Assembly: GCA_951213105.1 (NCBI GenBank) | Contig: OX578145.1 | Location: 115,523,239-115,587,238 of the forward strand | DNA from: Amaurobius ferox | Taxonomy: Eukaryota > Arthropoda > Arachnida > Araneae > Amaurobiidae | DNA length: 64,000 bases | Reading direction: 5' to 3' | In this document: positions 1-12,533 of the stretch, piece by piece | Layout of the letters: each line of letters starts with the position of its first letter | How positions within the stretch are numbered: the stretch's first letter is position 1 | Program-made: the position numbers and the translations under genes | The notes under the pieces: generated by a model | Seen by the model: the letters and a program-made list of their open reading frames with translations, nothing else | What the model was told of the DNA's origin: nothing | The model's database searches: none

Positions 1-1462
1 ATGTAACTTCTGGTTTGTCCAATAATTCATATGACTGCATGAAATAAGTGTGCTGAAAGTATAGAAATACTTAACAGTTATTTCGAAATTGAAGTGTATA
101 CATCACTTTCCATTGCATAAAGGCTTTTTCATATTTTTTTAATTTTTTGTATTAAAAATTTCAATTTTGCCAAACTTAGATGTAAAAATAATTGTAAAAT
201 ATATTACTAATTTGAATGAACGACTGCACGTACGTAAGTTGCTGGAAATGTAATTGGCCAGGGAATTTTTAAATGCAAAGTGCAATTAATTTTGATATTT
301 GTTTACCATATTTAAATTAGGAAATATTTTTATTTATTTTCCAATAACATTTAAAATTTTTCAATTTAATAATAAAATATTTAAAATTAAAATAATTTAA
401 AAGTATAAAAGCATTAAAACTTTACCCGTTTTTAAATTTTTAAGAAAATTTACTTGAAACTATCACGTCGTAGAACCCCAAGGGTTCCGCAGAACAAACA
501 CATCTTGAAAAACGCTGCATTATCCTACGTGTGTCGAAAAAGCAACATTGCTCCCACAAACTGAAAAATGTCAAACAAATTTCCTTAAAATGTTACAAAT
601 TTTGCATTTTAAAATGACAAATATTTTATTATTTCCTCCTTTCAAATAATCTTCAAATTTCGTTACGGATTATTGTACTATATAAGAATTGAATATTATA
701 CGGATTCTACACATATATTTTCTACGAAATTAGAATCGTTTCATTCAAATAATAAATTATATGCATGTGTGTCGAACATTTCTTTAACTAATTTCAAACA
801 ATCCGTATGCAGTACACAAAGTTTTTAAATACATGCATTTTAATAGTATTACTTGAAAACCACATTAGTCGGATTGTTATTTGATTTATAAATAATCAAA
901 CCAGTGTTTGAAATACTACTGTATATTTTGATAAGTTTCTCATACGCAATCTGATATGCAATCAAATTATGAACAATATTCTTTATTAAATAATTCGTCT
1001 TTCCCATCCAATTGCACGTGTAGCGAGAATAAACCAGAACTGGCGAGAAAGCGACGTTTGGCGTGTGGCATGAGAGATTACTTCTGAAATTGTTGAATCG
1101 GTATACACTCTGGCTTATCGCCACCGGTACATACCGTAGACGAACTGCGTATCGCAGTGGACGCTGATTAGCAAGGATTACTTCAAGCAACAATTAATAG
1201 TCTCATAGATAATATGCCGCGCAGTTTAGCGACCTGTATATCTGTTCCTAGGGACCACATCCATTACTGAATAAACAGGGTTCTTTTGCATATCTTTGTT
1301 TGCTCTTTTGCATATGACTCTCTATTCTACCGGTTCTGTCATTCGCATATGGCTACGTGCATACCTAGTATTACAATTTCGCTTTTGACGGATGTAGATA
1401 TTATTCTTTAAGTGTTATGGCATTTTCAAGCGTTTCATCCATAGGAGTTTTATCTCCTTCTA
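1..1462. other. AT-rich stretch, no gene seen
   Basis: I see no coding region, RNA gene or clear repeat boundary here. The open frames are short and have no recognisable motif. It is probably intron sequence or old transposon debris. Confidence 0.5.
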
Positions 1463-1485
1463 TCAAACTCCATGGTTTAATTGTG

Positions 1486-3640
1486 CGTTTTTAACACTTT
1501 CCAACATAGTTGAAAAGTAATTATGACTTTGTTCATTCTGTCTGTCCGTTCGCACGATAACTGCCGTAAAAATGACTTTATCAAAATGAAATTTTAGTAT
1601 GTTGTTGAGACGGTCTGTGGAACGTATGGGAACGTAAATTAATAATATCATCCAATTAGTTTTGTATTGAACCCGGGTTGAAAAAGTGAAATACATTGAA
1701 CCCTATGGGCATAATTATTCAAACTTTTTTCAGCAAAGTTAAAATTCATAAATTGCATTTTTAAGAAATATTCAAATAATCCCATAAAATATTTAAAAAA
1801 GAAATCAGCAAAATACGTTCGGTAGCTTTTAAATAAAAATGAAAAATAATTACACGACATATTAGATGAAGAGATCACGTGACTCACTTCAAATTAAAAT
1901 ATTGCATTTAGTGTTGAATCCGTCCTAAAACTGCTTTATGTTTGTGTATTTTCTGGGCATCTATATTCTGTGCAAACGCAATTACAATATTTTTGAGTTT
2001 GAATGATCATCAAACTTTGATTATTTCTACAACGAAGTCTAATTTTAATGGATGCAGAATGTAAGCAAATGATTGTAAGATGAATTGTAAAAGAATTGCT
2101 GATTTTTTTTCACACAAAATTATTTAGCCCTGGAGTCTGGAATAAAAGTGATATGAATGAAACATTCATTGCTTTTACATAGAGAGCCAGACGATTTATA
2201 TTTCAATGACGTCATTTGAATAAAGTTCATTTTTAACACTTTACAACAAAGTTGAAAAGTGTTTATGACTTTCTTCATTCATTCTGTCTGTCTGTCTGTC
2301 TGTCCGTTAGCACGATAACTGCCGTAAAAATGACTTACTCAAAATGAAATTTTAGTATGTTGTTCACAGACGGTCTGTAGGACCTATGGGAATATAAATG
2401 AATAATATCACCCAATTAGTTTTGGATTGAACCCGGGTTGAAAAAATGAAATACATTGAGCCCTATGGGACCTAATTTTTCAAATCTTTTTTAAGCGGAT
2501 TTAAAATTCACACATTGCTTCGAAACGTTTAGGTAATATTCAAATTATTCCATAAAATATATAAAATAAAAATTGAGCGAAATATATTCAGTAGTTTTTA
2601 AATAAAAATTAAAATAATAATTACACCTCTTATATGAAGCGATCACGTGACCATGATATGAAAAGATCACATGACCCACTTCAAAATGATATATGGCATC
2701 CATCTTGTCTCAAAATCGTGATTTCTTAAGTTCTTTTTAATTCATATTGAGTGTTGTCTCCGTCCTAAAACTACTTTATTTTTGCTTAAATTGTGTGCAT
2801 CTACATACTGAAACAACGCAATTACAATATATTTGAGTTTAAATGATCATCCAAATTTGATTATTTCTACAACGAAGCCAATTTTTCACTTATGAAAAAT
2901 GTAAACAGCAAAATATGTAGAATGAGTTGTATTAGAATTGCTGTATTTCTTTAACACAAAATCATTTAGTTCATGGAGTCTGCGTAGTTAATATGAATGA
3001 AATATTCATTGATTTTACAAACAGAAGGACGATTTTTTTTTATGAAGTTTTACGCATAGAGTTTAATTACTTGTAGGTCCATGGTCTTAATTTTTAAATA
3101 AAATAAATTATTATAGTATTGTGACGAATGAAAGGAATGGGAAAATGGTATGAATGAAATGCTGTTTTTATAGAAAGATCCAGGCGTGTTATTTTTTCTA
3201 TGACGTCATTTGAATGAATTTCAGTTGTTTTCGATGAAGTTTTCAAATATAATAAATTATCGTAGTATTATGATAGTTTTAAAAATATTACCGAGGTATG
3301 TATCGCATTTTAGAGATGTTTAATTCAGGCAATTTATATTTCAATGTCGTCATTTGAATGAAGTTCATTTTTTTCGATGAAGGTTTAAGTTTTCAAATAT
3401 AATAAATTAATGTAGTATTGTGATAAGTTTTAAAATATTACCGAGGTATGTATTGCATTTTAGACTTATTTAAATAAAATTGCATTGAAGTTCGAAAGTG
3501 TTTCATAATCGATGCTTTAAGTGTGATTGCTCTTTCTTGTTTGAGATGAAGTTTGAAGTTTTCAAATATAATAAATGATTGTAGTACTGAGGTAATTTAA
3601 AATATATCAGCGCTGAATGTATCGTATTTTAGAATGTTTA
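1486..3640. repeat. Tandemly duplicated non-coding repeat
   Basis: The block starting near 1486 (a TTTTTAACACTTT motif, then a CTGTCTGTCCGTT run and AACCCGGGTTG) recurs from about 2229 with the same order of landmarks, including CCGTCCTAAAACT and CAACGCAATTACAATAT. The right part, from about 3235, holds three diverged copies of a shorter block with TTTTCAAATATAATAAAT and ATTACCGAGGTATGTAT. There is no coding potential. It resembles decayed non-autonomous transposon sequence, but I cannot name the family. Confidence 0.6.
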
Positions 3641-3699
3641 AATAAAATTGCATATCATTTCACAATCAATGCTTTATGCAAGATTGATATTTCTTGTTT

Positions 3700-3860
3700 A
3701 CTAATATCTCGGCAATCTATGGTCCTAGAAATTCGAAACATAGACTAAATTTTAATTGTGGCTATTCCAAGAATACCTACACAATTACATGGTATTCGGT
3801 GTAGCCGAATTCATCAGTGATGAGGACACAAACATACACATACGTACATATACTCAATTT
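3700..3860 (+). repeat. Short dispersed module with AAATTCGG/CCGTGATGA-type core
   Basis: This ~150-bp block runs from a TATCTCGGCAATC motif through TAGAAATTCGAAACATAGAC and TTCGGTGTAGCCG to a GTGATGAG motif and an ACACATAC run. Relatives lie at about 5360..5520 and 6360..6510, and in the right-hand array at 57180..57490, 59430..59750 and 62840..63180. It is a shared repeat module, not a gene. Confidence 0.55.
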
Positions 3861-4015
3861 TATTTATAAAGGTTTAAAAATGTTGTTGTTTCGAGGATAA
3901 AAAATTAACTTTATTGGTTTAAACTCTAATTAATGGCGAGGAAATTTCAAATTCGCACTGCCAAATGTAAATTTAATTAAATTTAAATTAAAAATTTAAA
4001 TGTAAATTAATTACT

Positions 4016-4865
4016 GGCTAGATCTAGCCATAAAAGGACTAAATTAGCAACCTTGCATGTTTCCTCATAGCTAGCCCATATGTTCTGGTTGAGATAGTAT
4101 AATGTACTATTTGAATACTATTTGCTGTATACTATTAACTGCGGTCTTATTCGATGCAGCTTTCTGGATGTAGGAGAGTTCTACTGGCTAGATCTAGCCA
4201 TGAAAGGGCTAAATTAGCAACCCTGCACGTTTCCTCATAGCTAGCCTATGTGTTCTGGTTGAGATAGCATAATGCACTATTTGAATACTATTTGCTGTAT
4301 ACTATTAACTGCGGTCTTATTCGGTGCAGCTTTTTGGATGTGGGAGAGTTCTAATGGCTAGATCTAGCCATAAAAGGACTAAATTAGCAATCTTGCACGT
4401 TTCCTCATAGCTAGTCTATGTGTTCTGGTTTAGATGGTACAATGCACTATTTGAATACTATTTGCTGTATACTATTAACTGCGGCCTTATTCGGTGCAAC
4501 TTTCTGGATGTAGGAGAGTTTTAGATGCTAGATCTAGCCATCAAAGGACTAAATTAGCAACACTGCAACTTTTCTCATATCTAGCCTATGTGTTCTGATT
4601 GAGATAGTATAATGTACTACTTGAATACTATTTGCTGTATACTATTAACTGCGGCCTTATTCGGTGCAGCTTTCTGGATGTAGGAGAGTTCTAGATGCTT
4701 AGCCATAAAAGGGCTAAATTAGCAACTCGGCACGTTTACTCATAGCCAGTCTATGTGTTCTGGTTGAGATAGTACAATGTACTATTTGATGTTTACTATT
4801 AACTGCGGTCTTATCCGGTGCAGTTTTTAAGAGGTATGTGAATTCTAGTGTATTTAACGGCATGA
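4016..4865 (+). repeat. 170-bp satellite, five tandem copies
   Basis: Monomers start at 4016, 4186, 4356, 4526 and about 4696, an exact 170-bp period. Each begins with GGCTAGATCTAGCCAT (or a slightly changed form) and ends with a CTTTCTGGATGTAGGAGAGTT-like stretch. The last copy has lost part of the palindromic GCTAGATCTAGC. A diverged piece of the same monomer ends each ~990-bp unit to the right, so the two repeats share ancestry. Confidence 0.85.
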
Positions 4866-6805
4866 ATAACAGAAATCATTATAAAGCATGCACTTTTATA
4901 ATATTATCGATACGTATCGAGAGTACCCAATAATATACCAATTTTATTTTTCGTAATAGTATCATAATGAAGTTATCTATTTCAGGCTTACCTAATAGCT
5001 ATCCAAATGGTTGCAGACAAAAACTTTATCCACGATCTATAAATCTATGAATAAAATAAAATGACATTTTTTACTTGAAATGGTAGAATTTGTGCCAATA
5101 TAAAATTCACACCGAAAAGTTATTTTAATTTTCGCAATTTTCTTGGATCATTTTAGTCCTTGCTAAAATAATGATGTGAAATGAAATTATCTGCTTAAAA
5201 ATTTACCCCCGTCTTTCAAATAAACGCTATTTCAGTGCCTTCACCTAAACACCGACTGCTAAAAATAGGAGTGGATAAATGTGGGCGGGGCCATATAAGC
5301 AACTGAAACATATCACGGCTATTCAGATTGATGCATGGTTTAATTGTGCGTTTATTCTTAATATAATATAGGCAACCTCTGGCCCTAGAAACTCGAAACA
5401 CAGACTAAATTTTAATTGAGGCTATTCCAAGAATATATACAAAATTTCATGAAATTCGGTGCAGTCGCTCGCCCCGTGATGAGATGACAAACACACACAT
5501 ACGTACCGATTTTATTTATGTCGATTTCGAAATGTTGTTGTTTTGAGGATAAAGAATCAACTTTATCGGTTTAAACTCCAATTAATGGCGAGAAAATTTC
5601 ACATTCGAACTGCCAATGACTAGATTTAGGCTAAATGATTAGACGTAAATTTTTATGCCTACATAAACATTTTAAAACTGTCCATAAATTAAAAAAACTA
5701 AATTAGGAACTTTGCACGTTTGATTATAGCTAGCCTATGTGTTCTACTTATTTTAATGAACTGCAACTTTATTTGATGCAGCTTTCTGGATATAGGAGTT
5801 CAACGCCTTGAGTTCAACGATTCTCTACTGTCATTATTTTACAATGTTATTCATTGTATAATATATATAATTAAAATATTATTGGTACATATGGAAAGTA
5901 TGCAATAATATTTACATTTTATTTCGTAATATCACACTTTGCGGGGAGTTAGAATAAAATTTGGACTTAACTAAAGATTGTACAAATGCTTGCCATCAAA
6001 AGCTTTATATATATATGATCTGTAAATTTATGAATAAAATAAAATGAAATTTTGATTTGAAATGGCAGAGTTAGTGCTAATATAAAATCCCCACCGAAAA
6101 GTTATTTTAATTTTCGCAATTTTCTTGGATCATTTCAGACTCTGCTAAAATAATGATGTGAAATGAAATCATCTGCTTAAAAATCTACCCCCAGTCTTTC
6201 AAATAATTTCAAATAAACGCTATTTCAGTGCCTTCACCAAAACACCGAATGCTAAAAATAGGAGTGGATAAATGTGGGCGTGGCCATATACGTAACTGAA
6301 AAATATCACGCCTATTCAGATTGATGCATGGTTTAATTGTGCGTTTATTCTTAATATAATACAGGCAATCTCTGGCACTAAAAACTCGAAACACAGACTA
6401 AATTTTAATTGGGGCTATTCCAAGTATATATACAAAATTTCATGAAATTCGGTGCAGTCGCTCGCCCCGTGATGAGATGACAAACACACACATATGTACC
6501 GATTTTATTTATGTCGATTTCGAAATGTTGTTGTTTTGAGGATAAAGAATACACTTTATCGGTTTAAACTCCAATTAATGGTGAGAAAATTTCACATTCG
6601 AACTGCCAATGACTAGATTTAGGCTAAATGATTAGACGTAAATTTTTATGCCTACATAAACATTTTGAAACTGTCCATAAATAAAAAAAAACTAAATTAG
6701 GAACTTTGCACGTATGATTATAGCCAGCCTATGTGTTCTACCTATTTTAATGAACTGCAACTTTATTTGATGCAGCTTTCTGGATATAGGAGTTCAACGA
6801 TTCTT
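4866..6805 (+). repeat. Two tandem ~990-bp units
   Basis: Equivalent landmarks are about 993 bp apart, for example the two similar 61-codon minus-strand open frames at 5216..5401 and 6209..6394. Each unit ends with a diverged monomer of the neighbouring 170-bp satellite. Further pieces continue at 14737..15660, so the LINE pair at 6806..14736 was inserted into this array. The paired open frames have no recognisable domain and are probably incidental. Confidence 0.7.
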
Positions 6806-7142
6806 TGAAATCTCTATTTTTGGCCGGGTTTCGTCCAGAAAAGAGCACCAGGCGCGAAGCGCATTTAATCTCCAATCTCTAGGTGTGGTTCTTATCTTCA
6901 TACTGTGACATTATTTCATTTGCCCATAGTTGGAGGTTCGAGGTTTTTGATTTACTGTTTTTATTATTTGACTTAGCTCCTAGTGTGGCAGTTTGTTGCA
7001 CATTTAGAGTTTGAGAAATTTTGGGGAGTTGATGCAGTTCTAAGGATTTCCTATCAATTTGGCAGTTTAAGGTTTAACAACATTTTTTAAAAAACATTGA
7101 TCGAGTTTTAATTTAATATCAACTATTTAAGTTGGGACTTAC

Positions 7143-9823
7143 CTAATTCCGATTTTCAATATTAAGTACCGCGCGGGGTCTCTTACGTGATTTGGCTTTG
7201 CGATGATCATAGTCATGCAGATTGAATAGTAATTTATTTGGAACAGATGGCAGATTTTTATAGAATTTAAGCGCTAGCTTTTTAATTTGGGCTCTAACAG
7301 TTTTTATTTTGAAGTCTTTCCTAATTACCGAGTTTCTTAAGTATCTAGGAGCTTTCCTTATAATCCTTAGGGTTTTGTTTTGTTTTGTCTCTAGTAAGTC
7401 TATAGTAGTTTTACAGGCATATCCCCATACGGGTGCTGCATACAGCATTCCCGGGCGGATGACCGATTTATAAATTAGGAGTTTATTTTGATAACTTAGA
7501 TTTCCGTTTCCTATCATTGGGTATAAGGCTCCTGTGGCCATATACGCTTTTTTGATTAAGTTCGTTACGTGCTGTTTCCAGGTTAGGTGGGAATCTATCG
7601 TTACACCTAGGTATTTAGTAGATTTTTCCGCTTTTAGGGCATGGTTGTTTATGTACAGAGCCGGCGGAGGTTTACGTTTTCTAGAGAAATAAATCCAATG
7701 ACATTTATTGGGGTTTAATTTTATTCGTCATTTTTCCAGCCATGTTTGGAGTATGTCTAAGTGTTGTTGTAGTTGTCTGTGCATTACTGAGACGTAAGGA
7801 TGTTTTGCAAGTATCGCACTGTCGTCTGCATAGAGTGCCAGCTCCGTGTCTAGGGTCCTGGGGATGTCATTTAGATATATGTTAAAGAGTGTCGGGCCCA
7901 GGATGGATCCTTGCGGTGCACTACTTTTAATGAGCTTGGGTGTAGACAAGCTATCTTTTACTCTAACTTGGAAGTGTCTGTTATTTAGGTATGAGATTAA
8001 AAGTTTGACAAGTGCGTCAGGGACATTTAGAGTGATCAATTTGTATGCTAATCCACAGTGCCACACTTTATCAAATGCTTTTTGTATGTCAAGAAAAATC
8101 GCAGCTGTGGGTGTCTTACTATTAAGTCCAGAAGATATGTACTCTACCACTCTCAGCAATTGATGAGTGGTGGAGTGTTTTGGCCGAAATCCAAACTGCT
8201 CCGGAATGATAATATCATTCTCATTAAGGTGCGTGTTCAGTCTATTAAGAATTATTTTCTCAGTAATTTTACTAAGTGTCGGTAGTAAGCTGATTGGTCT
8301 ATAGTTGGCTGGAATTGTGGCATCCTCACCAGGCTTATGGATCGCTATAATTATCGCTTCCTTCCATTCCTTGGGGAAATAATTTAGTTTTAGTATTTTG
8401 TTTATTAGGGTGGTCAAGTAAAATATTATATTTAAGGGTAGGTTTTTGACCGCAATATTCCTGATTTTGTCGTGCCCTGGGTTTTTACGGTTTTTAAGGT
8501 TTTTGATGATATCAATTATCTCTTGCGGGGTGGCTGGGTTAATCTCAGCCGTGACCGGGGAGTTCCTGAAGTTGTTTAGAGTTTGCCTAACCATTCTTAG
8601 GGTGTCCTGACACATTAGATCGTGGTTTGGTTCAAATTGCCTTTCGTAATGCCTAGAAAGCGCCTCTGCTTTTTCTTCGTCTGAGTACGCGATTTTAACG
8701 CCATCTATTAGTGGCGGGAGTTTAATTTGAGGTTTTCTGAGTCTTTTAGCGAATTGCCAGAGCGATACGTCTTCTGGGCTAAGGGATTCAATCAACTCTT
8801 TATACTATTGCTGCTTTTCTGCGACAGTTTTATCCCTGACTTTCCACGTGAGTCTGTTAAGCTCCCTTTTGAGGGTAGGGTCTCTATTAGCCTGCCATGT
8901 CTTACGCATTCTGTTCCTTTGCCTAACTAATTGTTTGACATGGTGGGAAAGTGTGGGCATTTTTGGTGACTCACGATGTGTTGTGGCAGAGGCAATAGCT
9001 CTCTTGATTTCTGTTGTGAGTGTGTGTGTGGCAGAGTCAATATCCGCCGTGCTCATAATGTTGGGTACTGCCAAGTGCGGCTCAAAAAGTGCTCTTTTGA
9101 AAACGTTCCAGTTCACCCTCTCTTGTCCCAGAGAGGTTGGAAGGGGAGTGTTCAGATCGAATGTCACCAATACCGGTAAATGATCCGAGTCGAATTCATC
9201 TAGGGTATCGATAGTGTGAGCGTATTCTATGTTTCTCGTTAGGACAAAGTCTATGAATGAGCCGTTGGCACCTGAGAAGCAGGTTGGTCTCGACGGTGCA
9301 ATGATGTTGGTGTTTGTTGTGTTCAGTAATCTGTGTATCTGTGTACCGCGTATGTTGGCTCTCCTGCTGCCCCACGCTCGGTGGTGTGCATTGAAGTCGC
9401 CCGCGAGTATTGTGTTTGGATATCGCGAGAAAAGCAGTTCCAGCTGCGCAGTTACATTTATACCACTCATGTTTTTGACATATATTGAAGTTAGGATAAA
9501 TGGGTTTACATTATTTATTTTAATTTTTATGCTAGTATTTTCTACTCCTTGAAGATTTATGTTGTTTATTTCCTCGTGGGGAATATTTCTTTTGATATAT
9601 ATTGCTGTTCCTCCATGGGGGTTTCTAGCAGTTGTATTTGAGCTTAGGTTGTGATAGCCAATATAGTTTGCTATATTTAGTTTTTTATTTTCTCTAACTT
9701 TAGTTTCCTGAATTAATCTACATCATTTTCATTTACGTAGCTCCTAAGTTCATTTACTCTTGGAGATATGCCGTTCGCATTCCAAAATATTATTTTAAAG
9801 CTTTCTTTTTGGGACCTAGCCAT
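7143..9823 (-). pseudogene. LINE ORF2 (endonuclease-reverse transcriptase), copy 1, broken
   Basis: The ATG at 9823 overlaps the ORF1 stop (CATGGCTAG). Endonuclease motifs are WNANG at the start, QET, GDFNAHH and SDHLPV. Reverse transcriptase motifs are NYRPISLLP, FLDIQKAFD, PQGSILGP and YADDSA. The C-terminal region follows. Breaks are a frameshift near 9717, a TAG at 8805..8807 where copy 2 has a glutamine codon, and a TGA at 7728..7730 where copy 2 has tryptophan. An intact version would nick target DNA and copy its own RNA. This copy cannot make the full protein. Confidence 0.85.
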
Positions 9824-10127
9824 GGCGGGTTTGATTCTCACTGTTATTTTTAAAATCCGCGATTAATTTAAAAGCCTCAAAGACCATTTGCATTGGATCA
9901 CTCTTTTTTTGTATTAGCTCTGCGAACTGCATCAACAGGTGTTTTATTGCATCTAGGTCGAACATGGTGATAAACCCTCTGATGAGGTTGAGGATTTCAT
10001 CCATCTTTTCATCATTGGTTTTACCAGCAGGTTCAGTCTCAGCTTCCATATCCTCAGCCTCAACCGCGGTTTGGTCATTTTTGTGAGTATCCTTTTGGAC
10101 CTCAGTAGTTTTTTTGCCTTTTTTCAA
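9816..10127 (-). pseudogene. C-terminal part of LINE ORF1 in a shifted frame
   Basis: This 103-residue acidic, helix-rich frame lies just after ORF1 in another frame and overlaps its last codons. Its stop overlaps the ORF2 start. The switch falls in homopolymeric T/A runs around 10110..10140, so a small indel probably split ORF1 into two pieces. It is less likely to be an independent gene. Confidence 0.6.
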
Positions 10128-11991
10128 CCGTTTTTTCTAACAGCTGGGTTTGCGCGAGCTCTTCCTCTCTGACTCGTTTAGTTTTGGCTTCACGTGTTTT
10201 GATTTCTTCTTTTGATTTAGCATATTGATTTACAATTTTAGCTTCTAGTTCCGCCTGTCTTACCTGTCTGGCTTTTTCGGCTTCCTTTCTCTTTATAATG
10301 GCTATAGTAGCCAGTTTTACTTTTTCCGGAGTCAATTCTCTGGAAGACGAAGGTTTGGGGGCCTGCTCTTGCACCGATCTGGTGGGTGCTGAAGATTGGT
10401 ATCTATTTTGCTGTGCCACAGTGTGCGAGGAGCCCTGAGGGGGTGCCTGGGAGTTTAATCCGAGGGCCTTTTGCCTCCAAGGGGGTATCTGATTTTGGGG
10501 AGGGGGGGCATACCCCGGTGCCTTTCCTCTGTTCCAGGGGTTCTTCGGGCATTGCCTGAAGTTCGCTGGGTGGTCTCCATTGCAATTTGCACACGTAGCC
10601 TTCTCAGACCTAGGTCTCTGGCAGTCCCGTGTGAAGTGTTCTTCAGCACACTTAAGGCACTTAGGTGGCATACTGCAGTTCTCCGAGGAGTGATTGAACT
10701 GTTGGCACCGGTAGCAGATTTTGAAGCCCCGTGCTCTGAAGGCCTCTACCTTCACAGCCAAGTAACCTAATCTTGTTAGTCTGTAGACCCTCTGCCAGTC
10801 TGCCGTAGGCCTAAGGCTGACTAAGAAGATCGGCAGGGGTAATCTCGTTTTAGTGTTTCTCAGTTGAGAAACCCGGACTACATCTAATCCTTCGGATGTT
10901 AAAGTGATTTTTATTTCCTCCATGTTATAATTTGTTGGTAGCCCCTTCAGAACTACCTTTTTTGGCCTTTCCGTCTTTAGGTTTAAGCTGTGGAAGGGGA
11001 TTTTCTCACTTCTTAAATGGCGCTGTACAACCCTGTAGGTGTCAGCGTCATTTGGAATCAATTTTAGCATGTCTCCTGTGAGCTTGCCAGATACTTTATT
11101 TCCTGAGATATCATTTAGTTTTTTAAGGAGAACCTTGTAATTATCGTTGAACTTTATGAAAAAACATTCAGCTTTTGGGTCTTTTTTCTCAACTTCAACT
11201 GTTGTTAGCCTGTCACTATTTTCGACCGTTTTAGGTTTAGGTGCACTTTTAAACACAACTGGTTGCGCGGCAATCTCAGCGTAAGTCTTAGTTTTAACAT
11301 AATCATTGTCAGTTACATTTACAACGTTATCAGCTATTTCATTACAGTCCATGTTATCATGGACATTTAAGTTTTCTTCTACAATCTGGCTTTTAGTAGG
11401 AGCATCCTTAGTGGATTGCCCCTCCATCTTTCTTTTTTTATTTGGATTTTCAACCGTTTTAAGTTTATCTTCATCTTTAATTTCCTTAATTAAGCCTAGC
11501 TCTATCATTTTACTTTTGATTTGACCACTAGAATTACATCCCTCACATTTAGAAATCTCATAAATATCACAATCAATAAACCTATCCAATTTCTGGGCAA
11601 ACAAAAAAGAGTTCACAGAAAGTAACGAACCTAGAATCTTGGAGACTTGGTCCTCTTCCTGTCCCAGTAGTCCGTTCATCAGCAGCTCCCTGATGTGAAG
11701 AGTCATCACGTAGACTGCCAGGGTGAAGAAGTTGACGGCGGTCTTGACTTCTTCCTTCAGTCCAGTCATCAGTCCATCATCAGGTAGAGTTTCGCAGTAA
11801 TTCATCAAGGCACCCTTGAGAGGCCCGAATTCCTCCTCGTCCAGCTCACCAGCAAGTTCGCGAGTAGCTGCCACGTCGCCTCGTTCCAAATCCATATCGT
11901 CAGGGTAGAAAGCCCAGACCACACGACCAACCCAAAAGCTTATGGTAGCGTTCTGTGTGGCCGGCATATCGTCAGGGTAGAGAAGTTCCAA
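10102..11991 (-). CDS. LINE ORF1 gag-like nucleic-acid-binding protein, copy 1
   Basis: The 629-residue frame has an acidic helical N-terminus and a linker. A conserved region (residues about 330 to 420) precedes three zinc knuckles at about 424 to 475: CYRCQQFNHSSENC, then CLKCAEEHFTRDC, then CANCNGDHPANFRQC. A proline/glutamine segment and a charged tail follow. Jockey-type ORF1 proteins bind the element RNA to form the retrotransposition particle. The natural C-terminus appears to continue in the shifted frame at 9816..10127. A fragment of its 5' coding region recurs at 61171..61223. Confidence 0.8.
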   Translation of the reverse strand: MELLYPDDMPATQNATISFWVGRVVWAFYPDDMDLERGDVAATRELAGELDEEEFGPLKGALMNYCETLPDDGLMTGLKEEVKTAVNFFTLAVYVMTLHIRELLMNGLLGQEEDQVSKILGSLLSVNSFLFAQKLDRFIDCDIYEISKCEGCNSSGQIKSKMIELGLIKEIKDEDKLKTVENPNKKRKMEGQSTKDAPTKSQIVEENLNVHDNMDCNEIADNVVNVTDNDYVKTKTYAEIAAQPVVFKSAPKPKTVENSDRLTTVEVEKKDPKAECFFIKFNDNYKVLLKKLNDISGNKVSGKLTGDMLKLIPNDADTYRVVQRHLRSEKIPFHSLNLKTERPKKVVLKGLPTNYNMEEIKITLTSEGLDVVRVSQLRNTKTRLPLPIFLVSLRPTADWQRVYRLTRLGYLAVKVEAFRARGFKICYRCQQFNHSSENCSMPPKCLKCAEEHFTRDCQRPRSEKATCANCNGDHPANFRQCPKNPWNRGKAPGYAPPPQNQIPPWRQKALGLNSQAPPQGSSHTVAQQNRYQSSAPTRSVQEQAPKPSSSRELTPEKVKLATIAIIKRKEAEKARQVRQAELEAKIVNQYAKSKEEIKTREAKTKRVREEELAQTQLLEKTVEKRQKNY

Positions 11992-12533
11992 AAAATAGCA
12001 CTACCACGTGGTAACAACACACGTGGCACTCCAAAATGAAAAGCACAAAATCCAAAATGGCGAATCGCCCGTACACAACAAGCTGTAGAATTGCTTTGCC
12101 CGACGTGCTCTATCGTAAATAGATATAACACGCCCAAGCGGAAGCAAGAAGATCACCAACTGGTAAAAAGCAATATGAAATCTCTATTCGTCGTAGTGTC
12201 GTACAAGACAGAGCACCAGGCGCGAAGCGCCTTTAATCTCCAGTTTCAATATGTGGTTCTTATCGTCAAACTGTGACATTAATTCAGTGACCCTAATTGG
12301 AGGTTCGAGGTTTTTATTTACTACTTTTTATTATTTGTCCTAGCTCCTAGTGTGGTAGTTTGTTGCACATTTAGAGTTTAAGCAGTTTGGGGGGTTGATG
12401 CAGATCTAAGGGTTACCTAGCGTTTTGGCAGGTTAGAGATTAGAATATTTTTTTTTTTATAAAATAATAGTCGCGAGTTTTATTTAAAAATCAGATGTTT
12501 GAGGTGGGATCTTTTAATTCCGATTATCGATGT

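Larger units (their letters stand above)
6806..12176 (-). mobile_element. Jockey-like non-LTR retrotransposon, copy 1, near full length but inactive
   Basis: In minus-strand order it has a 5' region (to about 12176), ORF1 with three CCHC knuckles, ORF2 with AP endonuclease and reverse transcriptase, and a 3' region. The 3' region contains an imperfect GGCGC hairpin near 6851 and ends in AATAGAGATTTC. Frameshifts and stop codons disable both ORFs. Its 5' end directly abuts the 3' end of copy 2. The clade is inferred from the domain order and the ORF1 zinc-knuckle type. Confidence 0.85.

Noticed and set aside
5216..6394. Paired 61-codon frames that look conserved
   Set aside because: Similarity comes from the ~990-bp tandem repeat. 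Changes are not biased to silent positions as far as I can see.
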